DNA of 64,000 nt from Casuarius casuarius (GCA_003342895.1 PTFA01000369.1:427829-491828), one strand, 5' to 3'; counted from the first letter of the stretch, positions 26,672 to 41,000 are shown. Numbers and translations are program-made. The notes: generated by a model not told the origin, from the letters alone.

Positions 26672-29298
26672 AGTGCAGGGGACGTTTTGTAAGTTGAGCT
26701 GTTCTTTATGCAAAACAGACATTTAGAAGATGATTGTTTTACAATGCGGTATGCACTAGGCTAAACAGTCCTATCAATTGTAGGTTTTAGTTGATTAAAC
26801 ATCTCTCATATTTTCAAATTATTACAGGAAAGAAAATCAATAGAAAAATCACCTACATTGATTTTATTGTTGGTTTTCACTCATTGTGCAGTTTTTTAAA
26901 TATTCATCACAATGCAATGTGCTATTTAGACCAAAGTAACTGCTATTCAGTAGAAGCAGTGGACACTTTTTGTTTCATAATTAAAAGAGCAGCACTATGA
27001 TTGGTGTGGTATTTATTATGAAATGATGACAAAGGAGTACCAGTGGTTTTAATAGTTTTAGCTTACAGGAGCTGCTGTTAATTTTGTCTGTAGAGTTGCA
27101 GGTGAAATAATGCACAGTGGATAAATAGTCTATATTGGTTTAACTGAACATAATATATAGTGTGTTCTGGAGTTGTTTGTCTCAATAGACTATAGTAATC
27201 AAAAGTAATGAACCTATTATGTGCAGGACCTTGGAGAGCATAGAATGGCAGTAAAAGTGTGGCACATAAAAGGTTTATTAAAGGAAATTAAAGTCCATCA
27301 TTGCCACACCTGCTCCCCTATTATAAGTCTATGGCAGGTCAGTGCCTTCAATCACAACTCAGCATCAGAGAACAGAGCCATGTTTCCCATTACCATTGCA
27401 GTCACATTGCAAAATCTCGTTCTCCAGGTTTTAAGGATAGTAAGAAGTAAAGGCTGCCATCAGCCTCACTATGTAAACACAAGCCACTTATTTTTCTTCC
27501 CTGCTAAGAAGGAACATCAAATGTAAATTTAAACAGAGAAAAGATAACATTGCTTGGCTTTGAAATGTGTTGTGATCAATGTATACTTTCATTTCAGATA
27601 TCACTAACCCAGGTTTTAGAATTAGATTTCTTCAAGTACATGAATACCCTTTTTGAATGCTTGTGTTCTCTCCTGTAAATAGGTATTTTGATTCCCCTGG
27701 CTGCATATCATGTGTAATCATATATAACAACGAACAGGAAAAAGCCAGGAAATTAGAGAAATGCTTCTTTTCCTCTAGAAAGGCTGACTAAACTGTTTTT
27801 CTTTCTCAGCTTAATTCTGCTGTGTTCTGCAAGGTTCTTTCAGGTTAGACCTTCAAAACATCTCAGTTATCTGAGTCATGTGAACCTAAAAATAAAGTAT
27901 CCTCAGATTTTCAAACTCTATAAACTGAAAAGCACAAACAGAGCTTTTGGCATCTTCTCCTTATAGGGTAAATCAGTGCTGCTGATCCTCAGGAAGGATG
28001 AAATAATAGGGAGGATCTTCTGCTGGCATGGATTGCCACCTTTTGCCAGGAAAGATTCACAGATGCTAGGTATAGGCAACTTCTAGTATCCACAGAGCAG
28101 AGACCCTGCAGCTACTGTTTGCCCAGCAAAGTTACACAAATCAGATGCTGGTGCCTGCATTTGTTCCTACATATCAATCAGTGGAAAAACATGTGAGTCG
28201 CTTCATCCACAGCATGTTTGACCATCACCATTTTACAGGCAGAGAGAATGAGATTCAAAGCAAAGGTAGACTGTAAGGTAATAACATGGTTGAAGAAGGA
28301 TTGCAGAGTTCTTGTTATTTTGCCTAGTTCAAAATTCCTCATGATAGATTCTACCTTACATAAGAATTAGATGTTATTTTTAGAAAGAGCAGGAGTTTTC
28401 CTCCTTGGACATGGTCAAAATTACACTGTCATGCAATCTGCTGTATGTCACTGCAGCTCTCCACACCAGAACATGAAATCTTAATCCTTTTGAATTTCAG
28501 GGGTTTGTAATAAAATCCATGGGTTGAAAACCTGCCCCTACAATTATGGGTCTGGGCTGGATCCAAGACCAGAAGGTGCATATTTCCAGTGCTGGTTTAG
28601 ATATAGCCAAAATTGTCATGAGAACAGCGATCTTGCAAGGTGACTATTATTTCAGTCAGAAATCTAATGGCAGCAGCTCACTTTCTTTCTTTTTTTTTTT
28701 TTTCTGTAAAATCCAAAGCTGAACCCAATCTTCTCCCAAAAACTTGCACAATGTGTAACTTTCTTCTCACCAAAAGCATACTTAAGAAGGAAAAGATTTT
28801 AGTGCTGAAGTATTTCATAGCTGTGCATGTGTAATTATGCATAGGCAAGTAAGAGGGCTTCACCCTTTAAGGTTTGCGTTGTCAGAGAGGTATGTTCGAT
28901 TGCAGCTATTAGGATATGCCTCACTTGCAATGGTAGTGCTGGGCACTGGGGCTTTCTGAGACCTGTTCTTCAGGGAAGTGGATGCTGAAAGCAACAGTCA
29001 TAGAACATTGCCATTTCTTACCTTATGTCTTGAGCTAACACCTGTAGACCTTGTCATTAAACCTTAAAGTGTCACTCATAACCATCACTTTGTTAAACAA
29101 ATCTGCATCATTAAAGGTATCTCCTAGGTATTTACTAGATATTCACAGATGGCTTTTTATCTCTTTGACAAGTTTAATAAGGCATGATTATTCTTCTTTC
29201 TATTACTGCCTAGCCTTTGGAAATGTGAAAAAAGCACTGGAGACTTTTTTTCTCAATGGCAAAGGGAATGAATTAAAGACTTTGTGTTAATATTACAG

Positions 29299-29353
29299 AT
29301 GGATGCAGATGGGGAAAATAAAAAGCTGCGCACACGCTCGAAAGGAACCAAGG
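29299..29353 (+). CDS. ST18: ST18 coding exon 1 (initiator ATG, residues 1-18)
   Basis: The 55-nt exon starts with the ATG itself, directly after the acceptor TTAATATTACAG, so any leader must come from upstream exons. It encodes MDADGENKKLRTRSKGTK plus the first base of codon 19. The donor is AAG G|GTGAGT. The basic RTRSKG motif is shared by the N-termini of MYT1, MYT1L and ST18, and human ST18 begins MDAEAEDKTLRTRSKG (recalled). The start is chosen by this match. Exon-initial G at +4 is favourable, and the -3 base depends on the upstream exon. Confidence 0.93.
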
Positions 29354-31266
29354 GTGAGTTAGCAAGCATGTTCCATGACCCTGTGCCCAGCACACCATGA
29401 AATATGATAGTTCCTGTGCACAGTCCCTAATGTGCAGTAAGAGAATGTGCAGCTTCCTTAGGGCTGCTTTTTTAATCAAGGCAGGACACAGACTGCTGGC
29501 ATTAAGAGGCACGATGTTATTAGCTACAGTTTAAAGAAAAGCAGAAAAAAATCTACTGTATGCTATTTTCTTTGAGCTATTTCTCAAAGAAAATAAAGGT
29601 TATGCTTTTTACTATGCAAACAAAGATTTTCCATAGGGAGTAGAACTAGACAACATTGAATGCATGGCTTCAAACTCATGTGGAAAACTTTATCTCAGCC
29701 AACTGAATATTTTTCTGTCTATTGCCATTAATTGTCTATAAAATATCTGCATAAATGGTCCAGAAGTAAATTTACTTTAATCAAAAGGTGCAAGTGTATG
29801 CGGTAGAGGGGAACCTTGTGTTTTTCTTTTAAGTACTGGTACTTGTGTTTCATTTTGCAAAGTTATGACATAGTTGTATTTCCCAGCTATTCCTCTCTTT
29901 TTATAAGGAACAGATGGAAATGCAGTACTGAGAGATAAACAGGCCCTTAATGATCTAAACATCTGGAAAACATGATTGACTAGCAATATGGTCCTTCCAG
30001 GAAAATAACTTTTTATTTTAATTTATAACACTTCTTGTGACTATTGATAATGGGTGGAAAATGCAGATATGTAAAAATAAATGTCAAAGTTTTGTCTTCG
30101 CTGTGAGCGTTTTTGCTTATGACTATTTTCAGAAGTACAGAGCACCTGTCCTTCACTTATTTTAATGGGAACTGTGCACTCTCAGGATTATGAAAAACAA
30201 GGCAATTTGATTCATTGTTGCAACTCAGTAGTCCTATATTGTTAAAATTGTGCCTTCAGCTTCAAGTTGTGGTCAGAATGAAAAATTAAAGTGCGGTTTG
30301 GTTTAATTCTCTAGTTTCATAACACCAAAGAGTTGAAAACCGCTAGACTGCTAGACTTAGGAAAAGACAGAGAAGTGAATAGGAGTGCCACCAGCTGCCC
30401 ACAGACAAGGGGATAAAAGTAGAGAAGATTTTCCTTAAAAATATAAGCATTGTCATATCAAATCTTTGAAACATCCCTCAATAATATTGTCTGAAATTAA
30501 TATAGAATTCCTATATATTTAAAAAGGACAAGAACAGAGGACCTGAGCAGAGTTACTGAACAGGAAAGTTACTTACATCGCGGCATTAGAGCATTCCTTC
30601 TCTGTTGGTCAGGACTGTTAAGAGAGTCTGACTGACATTCAGTTAACAGACTTTAATCGTTATTAATATAGGATTTAACCTTCAAATCTTTTTTACTTAA
30701 AAAGCTAATTAAACTTTTTTGAGAACTTATGGATTGTCTTTCTCTGTATTTTTTAAACACATGCACATACGTGCGTATGAATTAATAGGTCAGGAACATT
30801 TTCGCAGAAGTGAAACAACAGAAGTTGCCTGTGCAACATGAGGACTCTTTAGAACCACCTGTTGGCTTTGCCAATATGCTGTACATCCTTGTGTGGGCAG
30901 GTATTTCTAAACACCAGCCTTCTTCACTCCCAAGTCAAATTAACATTCGGTAAAAGCAGAAATTTCTCATCATGCTTTCAATAAAAAACAGTGCTTTCCT
31001 TTTTTTATATTTTAGTTTTTGCATATTTTCTCTGCTGAAGATCATGCTCTGCACTTTATGCATAGCTTATCTAAAATAATGGTGGGAATTATATGTTCGG
31101 TTAACATTTGCCAGTAGTAGCTACAGTCCTGTGGTTAGCATGACATAATCACCTGTGTTTTGATAGCCACTCCTCTGTCATCACAGATAGGCAGGTGCAA
31201 GGTTGCAGAAAGCCTAAGTCTGGAAGTGTAAGCTAATTCATTCTTTCCTTCTGCTTTTATTAACAG
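29354..31266 (+). other. ST18 intron (coding exon 1 to 2)
   Basis: 1.9 kb, GTGAGT to TTTTATTAACAG, phase 1. AT-rich, with no gene, repeat or RNA recognised. The 79-codon minus-strand ORF at 29273-29512 overlaps exon 1 and is a shadow. Confidence 0.85.
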
Positions 31267-31297
31267 TTCAAGTGGACTCTATAGCTCAAGAGCTCAG
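31267..31297 (+). CDS. ST18: ST18 coding exon 2 (31-nt small exon, residues 19-29)
   Basis: Only 31 nt. The acceptor is TTTTATTAACAG and the donor CTCAG|GTAAGA. With the split codons at each end it encodes V-QVDSIAQEL-S, matching human V-PMDSLIQEL-S (recalled). In MYT1 and MYT1L the equivalent QEL or similar residues run straight into the first zinc finger, while here the exon stops. Length mod 3 is 1, so skipping it shifts the frame and meets TAA at 46695-46697 in exon 3. Confidence 0.9.
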
Positions 31298-33329
31298 GTA
31301 AGAACTACATGAGTTTTATTTTATGATTACATCGATGAATTTGTACCAAGGATATTGCTGTAAAACAGAGAATCCAGTAAATGGTGTATCATATAGAGAT
31401 TTAGCATGGCTCTGACAGAAAGTACTTGATGCAGATTCACTTTTTAAATAGTCCCAAAATAAAAGCAAAAGATTAGCAATAATTATGCAAGTATAACCAA
31501 AAATCAATGCAAATTGGCAAGATTCTAATGTGTTCTCTTTATCTTTAGTGTGAGTCAGGGCACAGAACAAACAAGCATGGTTTCTGGTCAGTCTTTCTTT
31601 TTTTCTGTAATAAATATTGTAGGAGGTTAACATCTGAACATTCTAAGAGATATTAACCGTTACAGGGTTTTGTAAACTCTAAATGCACAAATTGCTCATT
31701 TTTCATTAAGTACCTTGTGAGATTCTATATTTTATTGAAGTAGCAGAGAATACTTTTCAAATTTGCATAAAACATGGCTGTCCAGTCAAAACCATAAATT
31801 CTGCAAGAATATTTCAGAATGCTAATAATTTAGTAAAATTTTAATATCTAAATTACATATCCCGTGTATAAATATAGCAAAATATAATGACTGAGATCTC
31901 TTTTATTTAAAAATAGCAATTTTATTAATGTGTGCACTTAGAACAAGGTATGGAAAGACTGGTATATTCTTCAGCACTGAGTCCTCAAAAAAGAGCATGT
32001 ACCATCAAATTCAAGTTTATCACTGGGAGAAGATCTCTTTTCATGTTGCAATTGAAAAAAAGTAGTAATTGACATGAGCATACAGGATCCCTCAAAAAAT
32101 ATTTACAAGTGGCTGCAAATCCCTACAGTTATCCAGCAAAAAGTACAGTGAGCTAGAACTGCAAAATAAATACTGAAGACATTTTTACAAAAGCTCTTAA
32201 GAGTTTTTCTTAAATTAACTTGTTATGGCTACACTCCTTCATCACGCACGCTACTGAGCTGTTTTGATAATCATTGCAGGCATCTGAAACACACATGCTC
32301 ATGGGCTCATCCATCTAGGGAACAGAAATGCCATCATATGATTTATCTGGTCAATCAAAATGCCACTTTCTCTTTAATATAGGGTATGAAATAATTACAG
32401 CAAGTTATTTACAGTTAAGCCATATAATATTTTAAAGTTTTATTTTGTTGTAAAACTGAGGAAATTATAAGCTGCTTTTAGTTATTCCATGAACAGAAGC
32501 AGAGGCTAACTTTTCAGATAAATTATTCATGGTGAGTCACTCATTCAGCTGTACCCTGAACCTCATTTTTCTGTATGGCTTCAGTTTCCTGAGATTTAGT
32601 GCTTCTCCTTTTTCCTCTGTGCATCCCTAATTTATGCACCAGAAGGATGCATTAATCCGAAGAGGCAGTCATCCAAAAATGAGAATGGTCCATGTGTTCC
32701 TAAGAGAAAAATGTTTGAAAAATAGAGGATGTGCAAGTTTCTGCAACATCAGGGAAGCTGTAATTTATGCATTATCAATTTATATAGGTTTTCCCAAGCA
32801 ATTTTACTGTTCCCCGTGAAACACATGCTATCTTCAGAACTACTGTGTCACTGATTATTCTTTCTGTGTTTAATACCTCTACGAAGAACCATACATTGAT
32901 TTGAAACACTGAACTAAACAGTCAACAAAGCCATTGCCCAGTCCCTAACTCGGTATTTGTAATTTCTACAATACAAAATTCCATACTGGGTTTCTCAGCA
33001 GTCAAGTAGCTCTATTGGCATACAAGGCAGGTGATCAACTTTTGTGAACCAATTTGTGTATGAAAAATGTGTGAGAGAAAGAGAGACGGGGCTGCTTTTT
33101 GAAAAATGTAGCCTATGAACCGTATTCCTATTACTCATACCCATATTATTGTGGAAGAACTATTGAACATTCCTCAAGAATTAAAAAATGAAATAGTCTA
33201 TTGTATTCCCTGGATACAGATATTGGAACCACTGTCTTTTCTGACCAAGGTTCTAAATGCCTTGTTGGCTGAGAAATTTAAATCCATGCTTAATTAATTT
33301 CCCCTTTTCCCCTGGCTTATCCTATCTGA

Positions 33330-33420
33330 CAAAGCACTTTTGCAGTCCTTATTGAGTTTCTGTTACAAAGTGCCTTGGGATACTTCTACATGAAAGGCAC
33401 TACATAAGCTTACATGCTCG
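33330..33420 (+). mobile_element. Ancient repeat-like fragment (SINE/LINE tail-like)
   Basis: AAAGTGCCTTGGGATACTTC, then ATGAAAGGCACTACATAA, resembles the block 'aaagcgctttgggatcc..atgaaaggcgctatataa' common in old amniote interspersed repeats. The family is uncertain, and this is recalled rather than searched. Confidence 0.4.
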
Positions 33421-36410
33421 TATTGTATTACTATTAGTTTCATAACATTGATTGGTTCTAGAGCATTTGTTAGCCTTTCTTATTCTGCAAGTTGTGTTTC
33501 CCAAAAGTAGAGAAGGAAACAAATGAAAAACCAAACAAAGAGTTACAATCACTAAAGTCACATGAACCAATTACATGCAATAATACATGAAAATTTCTCT
33601 TTTCTAAATTTTAAGGATTACCTTCTTGCTTAATGGAATTCAATGTCAAAAATTCCATCAATTTCAAGAAAGCCAAGATTTCACCCAGAAATCTGGCTGT
33701 GATTTTACTATCTTCCATCTTTTTATGAGAAATAGGTCCCCCTTCCTGCTTAAAAAGTCTATTTTAAGGAAAATACCACCTTAAGGCCAAGGTGGGTTTT
33801 AATTTTTTTCTATTTATTAAAATAAATAAAAACTATTTTGCATTGCACTGAGTTTTTGGAGGACAGTACTTTCCTTCCAGACACTGAGCACCTGTGTACA
33901 GTAGCACTGCTGTTTAAGTGCCAAACTTGCACTGTTTTCATATAATTATATTCCCTGAAGCATCCCAAATTTGAAAATTATCTAAATATTTTTTTCACAT
34001 ATGCATATTGTTACTATAGAGGTGTTATTAGTTCACATTTATAAGACTTCTTTTACTGTATGTACTGTACATGTAGTAGTGTTTAAGTGTAATTTCCTAA
34101 ATTTAATAAGACATCAATAATCCTTCAGTACAGAACCATTTCCTCTTCCAGCCTTAATTATTTACTTATGAACAACATGGTTTAATGTTTCATGTAGGAA
34201 CGTAGTGCTGGGGTCATTCCATTGGTACGAACTACCCACAGGAAGCGATGAATCTTTTATCACAACCTAAACATAACAAAACATGATATGTGTTTGAAGT
34301 GAGTGCTGAAGCCAGGAGCTCTCTGTCCCACACATTCAAGTTTGCATCTGACATCCTTCAGGCATAGCATCTCTGTTGAATCTGTCTTCTTCAGAAAACA
34401 GAAAGAAGAGGTCTTCTCTTAGCTGATTTAGTCATGGACCATTGAAAGGACCAGGACCTTCAGCTATCTTCAGGGTTAGAATGAAAACCAAAGGGAAATG
34501 AGGAATATTGGTGTGATGTATTCTCATTACTGTGTTCAACTTAACAGATGGGATACACTATGATGAACCATCTGTAGGTTGTGCAATGACATCTGGGTCA
34601 GACCAAGGAAGAGCAAATTGGTTTGATCTGAGCCTGGGATTACAAAAGCATGGATCACTTTGGCTAGGTCCATATATGAATAGAAAGGGTTCTATTTCTG
34701 GGTTAGCTACAGGTGAAACCAAGTCTTTCTGGCTTCTGTCACTAATGATTAATGAAGACCGTACAAGACACCAGTGTTTCAAGTCACAGAGAACAGACCT
34801 GCTCTTTGATGGCTGCAGTCACACTTCCCCTGACTCTCTATAGTCTTGGAGCATTTAAAGGAAAGTTACCTTTTACCTGGGACTCTTGATGCAGATGTTG
34901 TGAGACATGTTAGATACTCAGTTGAATTGGTCAGTGTGACTGAGCTAGATATGAGTATCTTGAATGTTTTAGCAGAGAGAGAAATGATAGAGCAGAGCTG
35001 TCTGCATTTCTTTGATAGAAGGAATAACTGGACACTTCACCCTTTACTGCTGTCTCTTGATTAGCAGAAAAAACAAGCAAGGCAACACTGCAGTCAGCAG
35101 TTCCGAAGTATTTCAAAAGGTTTTATTTTGCTAAAATGTATGCCTCACCTTTATACAAAATGTTTAAGATATATCTCAGTGTAAATAACAGTATTGGCAG
35201 CAAACCAGAAAGCATTTTACTAATAGAAGTAGCTATTATTTGTTTTGCAGTGCTCAATATTTTGTTGGTTTCCTTTAAGTATTGGTATGAAGGTAGAGAG
35301 TTTGATAGATAGAAGATGATATGACCACTCAGAAAAAGTTCATAGCATGGAAGAAAAGGATTGTGCATGTCTAGATGCATTTAAAAAGGAAAGATTCATC
35401 GTTAACTCTTTTTGTGAGTTTCATAAAATAAGTAGGTTTTTAAGAAGTATTTGTATGAAAAGAAAGTAGTAGCCTGCCAGAGGACCTGAGAAAGAGGTAA
35501 AAGTAGTACTTAGATGATGGAAAGAGAAGCAGGCACATGAAACAAAATCTAGGATTGGTGGCACAAAAGGGTTCAAAGAGGTTCCTCAGTAAGAATTGAG
35601 ATGATGCTTGATTTGTCTAGCTATCACCTTCATGGCACTCTTATCCCACAGAACTGCTTAGAATTGAGACAGTGGCTGAGAAGGCCATTTGTTACTACCC
35701 TGCACTAAGAAAAGCTGTCAGGTTTGGATTTTGTTTCTGCTTTCAAAAAAGCTGGGTTTTTTGATAACTGCTCTTGAATTAAAGAACAGACATACATCTT
35801 ACGAGCCTCTATTCCCACTGTTTGGGATTAGAACGTCAAGAGTATCTACTATTTGCTCTTTAGCTAGGGAAAGAGACTTCCTCCCTGTCCTAGTCTCTGC
35901 AGAAATTAAAATGGTTATGGGGCTTTAAAATTTTCATCCTCTGCTTCTTATGCCATGACTTCTGGTATAATTGAAGCTTCTTGACAGTGCTGCTAGATTC
36001 TTAAGGAATTCAGGCTAGCATGCTAGTCAGTACTTTCCTCAAAGAATCTGTGAAAACCTATGTTTTATGCTGGAGAAAAATGATTTTGAAATTGATATTT
36101 GATAAAAAATACTAAACAGTCAAGCATAAACAAACCCTGAACAGTCAGTATGTGGTGCAGTGTGAGGCAAACGTAAGCATATGCTGGTCACAGAATTAGT
36201 AAAATAATAGTGCTGAAATTCACCTGTCCTTACTATGACATCCTGTATGTCAACCGTTCTCACCATGACTAATAAACCAAGCATAAACAGAAATTGTAAC
36301 TGCAGTCAAGTTTATGGGACTGTCATGTCTAAGATCCTCCCTTGTTTCCTTCCTTTTCTTCCAGTCCCTCTTTAATTAACCATCAAACTGTGAAATCTAC
36401 AGTACTGGCA

Positions 36411-36474
36411 TCTCTTCTCTTCCTTTCCCTCTCCCTCTCCTGTCCTCCTCACTTCCTCTCCTCTTCCCTTCCCA
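36411..36474. repeat. CT-rich polypyrimidine low-complexity tract
   Basis: About 64 nt almost wholly of C and T (CCCTCTCCCTCTCC-type). It is too far from exon 3 to be its polypyrimidine tract. Confidence 0.85.
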
Positions 36475-37972
36475 GTGCTCTGATGAGTTTTTGGACCCAA
36501 GGCTTTTTGCGTTTTTTGTAGTCCCACATACTTTCATACTTCAGAAACAGGTTGCTCAAAATCTTCAATATTGTAAAAACATATTACTAAAACAATAACC
36601 GAGAAACAAATAAACATAGAAAGAAATTCAAAATTCAAACATTTTCCCCCTCAAGTTTTCTACCTTCATGTGAGTGGGTTACTGTTTCATAAAATGTTTG
36701 GAACTGTTGTATAATGAATATCAAATAAAACATTTTTCCTTTGTGAAATGTCATTCTTTGAATGAGATTGTAAGTGGTTATAAGAACAGCCATTCTTAAA
36801 AATAGTTATCATTATTTCAGTGAGGAGAAATAAGACCAGATGGTTTTAGGTGATCACAAATAATGACTTTAATATTTTGCGGGTAACCCTAAGGTTAATA
36901 GTTGACTTAACTATTTAGTGAACTGTTCCCAATAACCATTAAGATAGCTGAAATAAGCTCTGTATCTCATATTGGTTTTGAGACATCAGTGGCTAGAGCT
37001 GTTAATTACAGTGAATCATTTGCCTAATTCCTGTGTGTATTAGAACCTTTTAGTCTAAGCACTGTGACCTATACCTTTTTCTCCTGGATTTATTTAGAAC
37101 ATTTAAAAGTTATATTTTATGTCCAGATTTCCATTTTAGTCTATTTTGGTTGATACTTTATGTGCATCTGTGTTATTTTTTATAGGTGATATTAATACCT
37201 TTCTTCAATAACTAAGGCATTAGACAAGTTGCTAACGTATTATTGGCCTCTCTTAATGTGTACTATGTGCATTTCTAGCCGACACCTGCAACCTCAATGT
37301 CTTTTTTTCTCCTACCAATATATTTTATCTGGTTGTGGTTTTACAGCTTTTGTCCTTGAAGTCTCAATTTAATATAAAAAAAAGTAATGATTAATTATTG
37401 TCATTGTATGCTTTTCTGTTACGCTTAGTTTCATAATATATGCCAAATCCACATCACTTTAATTATGTCTGCTAGACAGGCAGATAGCTATTTTCAGGTT
37501 TTTTTCCTACCTGACAGCTTGTTGTGTCTTGTAATGTTCCTTCCCGAGCATTCTTGAACTAAAAATTTTCCATTATTTAATGTATTCCATACTTTATCAT
37601 TACTTTTTCATCTATGTATTTTTTTATTCCCCAAGAGTCATTATCTTCCCCATCACAACTTCTGTGTCTGTCAGCACACAATAACTGTTATCATCCCAGT
37701 CCTACACAGGCATTTTGAGTTGCATATGCACCTTCTGCTGGGTGACAGAATGCCTCAGAACATTATAGCCCCAAACGCTGTTTCCTCTTATGGCTGATCT
37801 TTTCTCTGTGGAGAACTGCAAGCCATATAGAGATTGTAATGCCAGCCAGTGACTTCTGCCTCATATATACCAATCGTGATTTAAATATTATGGCTGGCTC
37901 AACGGCTGTGTCTGACTGATATCATGGGTGGATGTAGCCAGGCAAAAGCAAGCCAAAACAGACTGTGGACAG

Positions 37973-38054
37973 CCTGGAGATATCAAGGAAGAGAAAAGAA
38001 TACAACCATGGGACCTGGAGATATCAAGGAAGAGAAAAGAATACAGCCATGGGA
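37973..38054. repeat. 41-bp tandem duplication, two copies
   Basis: Two adjacent 41-bp units start CCTGGAGATATCAAGGAAGA at 37973 and 38014. They differ at a single base (ACAACC against ACAGCC), so the duplication is recent. A copy-number polymorphism is possible. Confidence 0.93.
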
Positions 38055-41000
38055 TCTCCTTCTACATTAAAGGGACGTACTGGGTTCTGACCGTGGGTTG
38101 CTTACAGTCCCATTGTCTGTTGGGAAACAAACAAAAAGAAATGAAGTGTCTTATTTTCTTTTTACATCATTTCTAGACAGACTGTACTTGCAAGTGTGAT
38201 TTTTTTATTTAAGCATTTGTTGGCGTCAGCAGGCTGACCACTCATGTGCAAGGCTTTCTTAATCCAAAGATTGTGTGGATGAACTGTAGTTCTTCCTAGA
38301 AACTTAATCCATTCTAAGCCAAATTCTTGGCTAGGGTCTCACTGGACTTTGTTGACCTGCTGAACCTGGGCAGAATGAGAGATTGAATGAAAAAGGGACT
38401 AGAATGACTGGATTTGGCCCAACTCTTGGGCGTTCATTCATATCACTAAATTTAAGAATTTGTTGAGCTCCAAGCGATAAAAACTAAGTTTCCTCCAAGC
38501 TGGCTTTCACTGAAAATGACATAACTGTCAGGAAAGGGTCCAAATCTACAGCTCTGCTCATATAGAATTCTTGGTCTGTATTTATAGGACTTTAGCATCA
38601 AAGAGTATATGATACTATATATAAAAAATATATGCTGCTCTATGTATATATCCTATATTTATATTCCTATTTTATAGGAATAACAACCTGAGGAAGACCA
38701 TCCGTTTCATTAACATAGTATTTCAATTAGGGCATTTATATACATTACTTTATATATAATCTGAATATCCTTATGATCCTACAAGCTCTTAAACAAAAAT
38801 GAGAAAAACAGAAAAGAGAAGAGAATTTAAATCTGTGCTGTCTTGCTCTGACTTACTTTTCCTGTGGGAAGAACCCCATTGAAATAGTAAACTAATCAAA
38901 AAAGAAAAGATTAAAGGAAAAAAATCATGTCATGAGCATAATGAGCATATTCTAACCAAAATGTACCTACTGCAGCCTGAAATGTTTGCCCTTTATCCTC
39001 AGGCTTCACAGTGAGCTTGAGGATTGGGTAGATTTCGCCATAACTGCATTCCTTTTCCTGTGTTATTGCTGACTTGCCATCACTCTGCTCTTTTTAACAT
39101 GCTTCTTTTATTTGCTCAATCATTTCACAGTCCAGTTATTCTTTTTGGTCAGGTGGCCTAAAACATTTAGTTTACTGTCTGAAACATCTCCAAGCTCAGT
39201 ACATAATGACTCAACACCATTACCCATTTCTCCCCAGTCTCTTATGGGGGCTAATAAATCCTCTTTCACCAACAAGGTTATGGAAGCTTCTTTGCTTTTC
39301 TTATATGTCTTTTTTAAATAAAATATATCTTTCAATATATAGCTCCAGCCAGCTTTGTTATGATAGCGTATTTTTCTCTACATTATTAGCTGTCCAGTTC
39401 TGATACTTTTTTCCTAACTAAACCTTTCATTTGTGTATATAGACAGGCACTTTAATACCCCCAAGTTACTGAGCTTATTTTGCTCCATATTAGTGTTCAT
39501 AAATATGAATTTCCCTTTTATCTTTCTCCCATCTATACCTTATGTGCATTCCTTTCATCTTGGTTCAGCCCTGGACTGAACTCCTCACAACTCTGTCATT
39601 TTAGAGTAAGAGCATTGGCCATGTACAGCAGTAACCTCTTCTATCTGTAGAAGGTCCTTTAACCCTAAAATGATTGCTGCAATGCACAGGAACAAGCCCT
39701 CTCCCTTACACAGATACAACTCATAAACCAAGTGTATGGGTTTGTTGGAGACAGAAGACATGAAATGCATTTATTGTGTTGTCTGAGATAATAAAAAATG
39801 AGAAACATTCGTATTTTCTTTTATTATCATTGGAGTAAATCCTGCTAGTTCTGAGCTTCTCTCACTGCCATGGTGACATCAACTCACGAAGTCTAAATTG
39901 CAAGTGATTTTTCCTGACGCAGTTTATTGATTCAAGTTCTTCCCATTTTAATGCTTAGAAATGTTGGTGGAAGGGAATGACTTTTAGGTGACAAATTCTT
40001 TCTCACATGATTTTTCAGGAATTCTCAACTGGAGCTGTTTTCAGCTGAAACTTCATTTTTTTTATAACCTAGGCTGAATTGGTGAAGTATCACACACTCA
40101 GTCATGGAGTCCAAATGTCGCAGATTGTCTAAAAGCTACTGTGGCCAGGCTTACTTTACGAAATACAAGAAAATGTGAATGTAATTTTGAATAACTGAAA
40201 ATGTGATTAACACTGACTCCATACTAGCAACCAGGGCAGATGCACGTTCAGCTTTTTCTCATTGATGAGAAATCAGTGGTCCTTTCCAGCACTAGCCTGC
40301 AAAATTTCATCTGTAAAGCCTTACATCAGAGTCCTGTTAATAAATGATCTCTTTTTAACATTTTCACATAAAGCCATAAGTTTTACCTGGCTTAATATTT
40401 GGATATATTTCAATATTTGTAATAAGAATTATTTAAGAGAATTAGAAAGGAAATTTACATCTTTTTCACGTTTAACTCAGGCTATCAATGAACTGTTGTT
40501 TATCCCTGGACTACAGTTTTCTCAGTTGCACATTCCTGTTCCTTGAGGTTCTTCAGAGAGTCAATATGTTGCCATCTATAACTTGCAAATCAAGCAGTTT
40601 TTTCTGGATATATGCAATTCTCCCTTCCCCCCCAACTTAGAAATCTTCTTTCTCATTTTGACTTCTTTGGCTAGGTAAAGTGGTCATTTCATTTAACCTA
40701 TGCTCCAACATGTTCCACTATTCAGGGAGAAATTCTTCATCAGTATACAAAACATCTGTAAGTGTACTTTCATATCCCACAGAATAAAGCAAGGTTTGGA
40801 ACTGGGAAGTACCTTTCAGGATAGTGCATCAGAATACAGTGCCGTAGAAATCCCAAGAATATATGTAGCCCATAATGCAGACAAATACAAGGTGTTTGTA
40901 AACCTTACAGGTCTTTGTAGGATTGAGATTTGAAGGGTAAAGAGATGGGGTGAAGTCATTGGAGTCTTCTCTTTAGCTGCCATTCTTAGTGATGAAAAGC

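Larger units (their letters stand above)
22638..29298 (+). other. Intron between probable 5' exon and first coding exon
   Basis: 6.66 kb, from GTGGGA to TTAATATTACAG. No other gene is recognised. Base 25012 is an unresolved N. An ATT-type low-complexity stretch lies at 25139-25175 and a 34-bp-period direct repeat at 26615-26671. T-rich tracts, for example near 28690, are unremarkable. 28220-28320 loosely resembles a MIR-type core but is too weak to call. Confidence 0.6.

Noticed and set aside
28220..28330. Weak resemblance to a MIR core (CATTTTACAGGCAGAGAGAATG)
   Set aside because: Only a short block matches, insufficient to call a repeat without a library search.
34532..35064. Two neighbouring plus-strand ORFs of 103 and 72 codons in the large intron
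   Set aside because: They lie in different frames, have no recognisable domain and no clear splice sites. The opposite strand is also partly open. Treated as chance or relic sequence.
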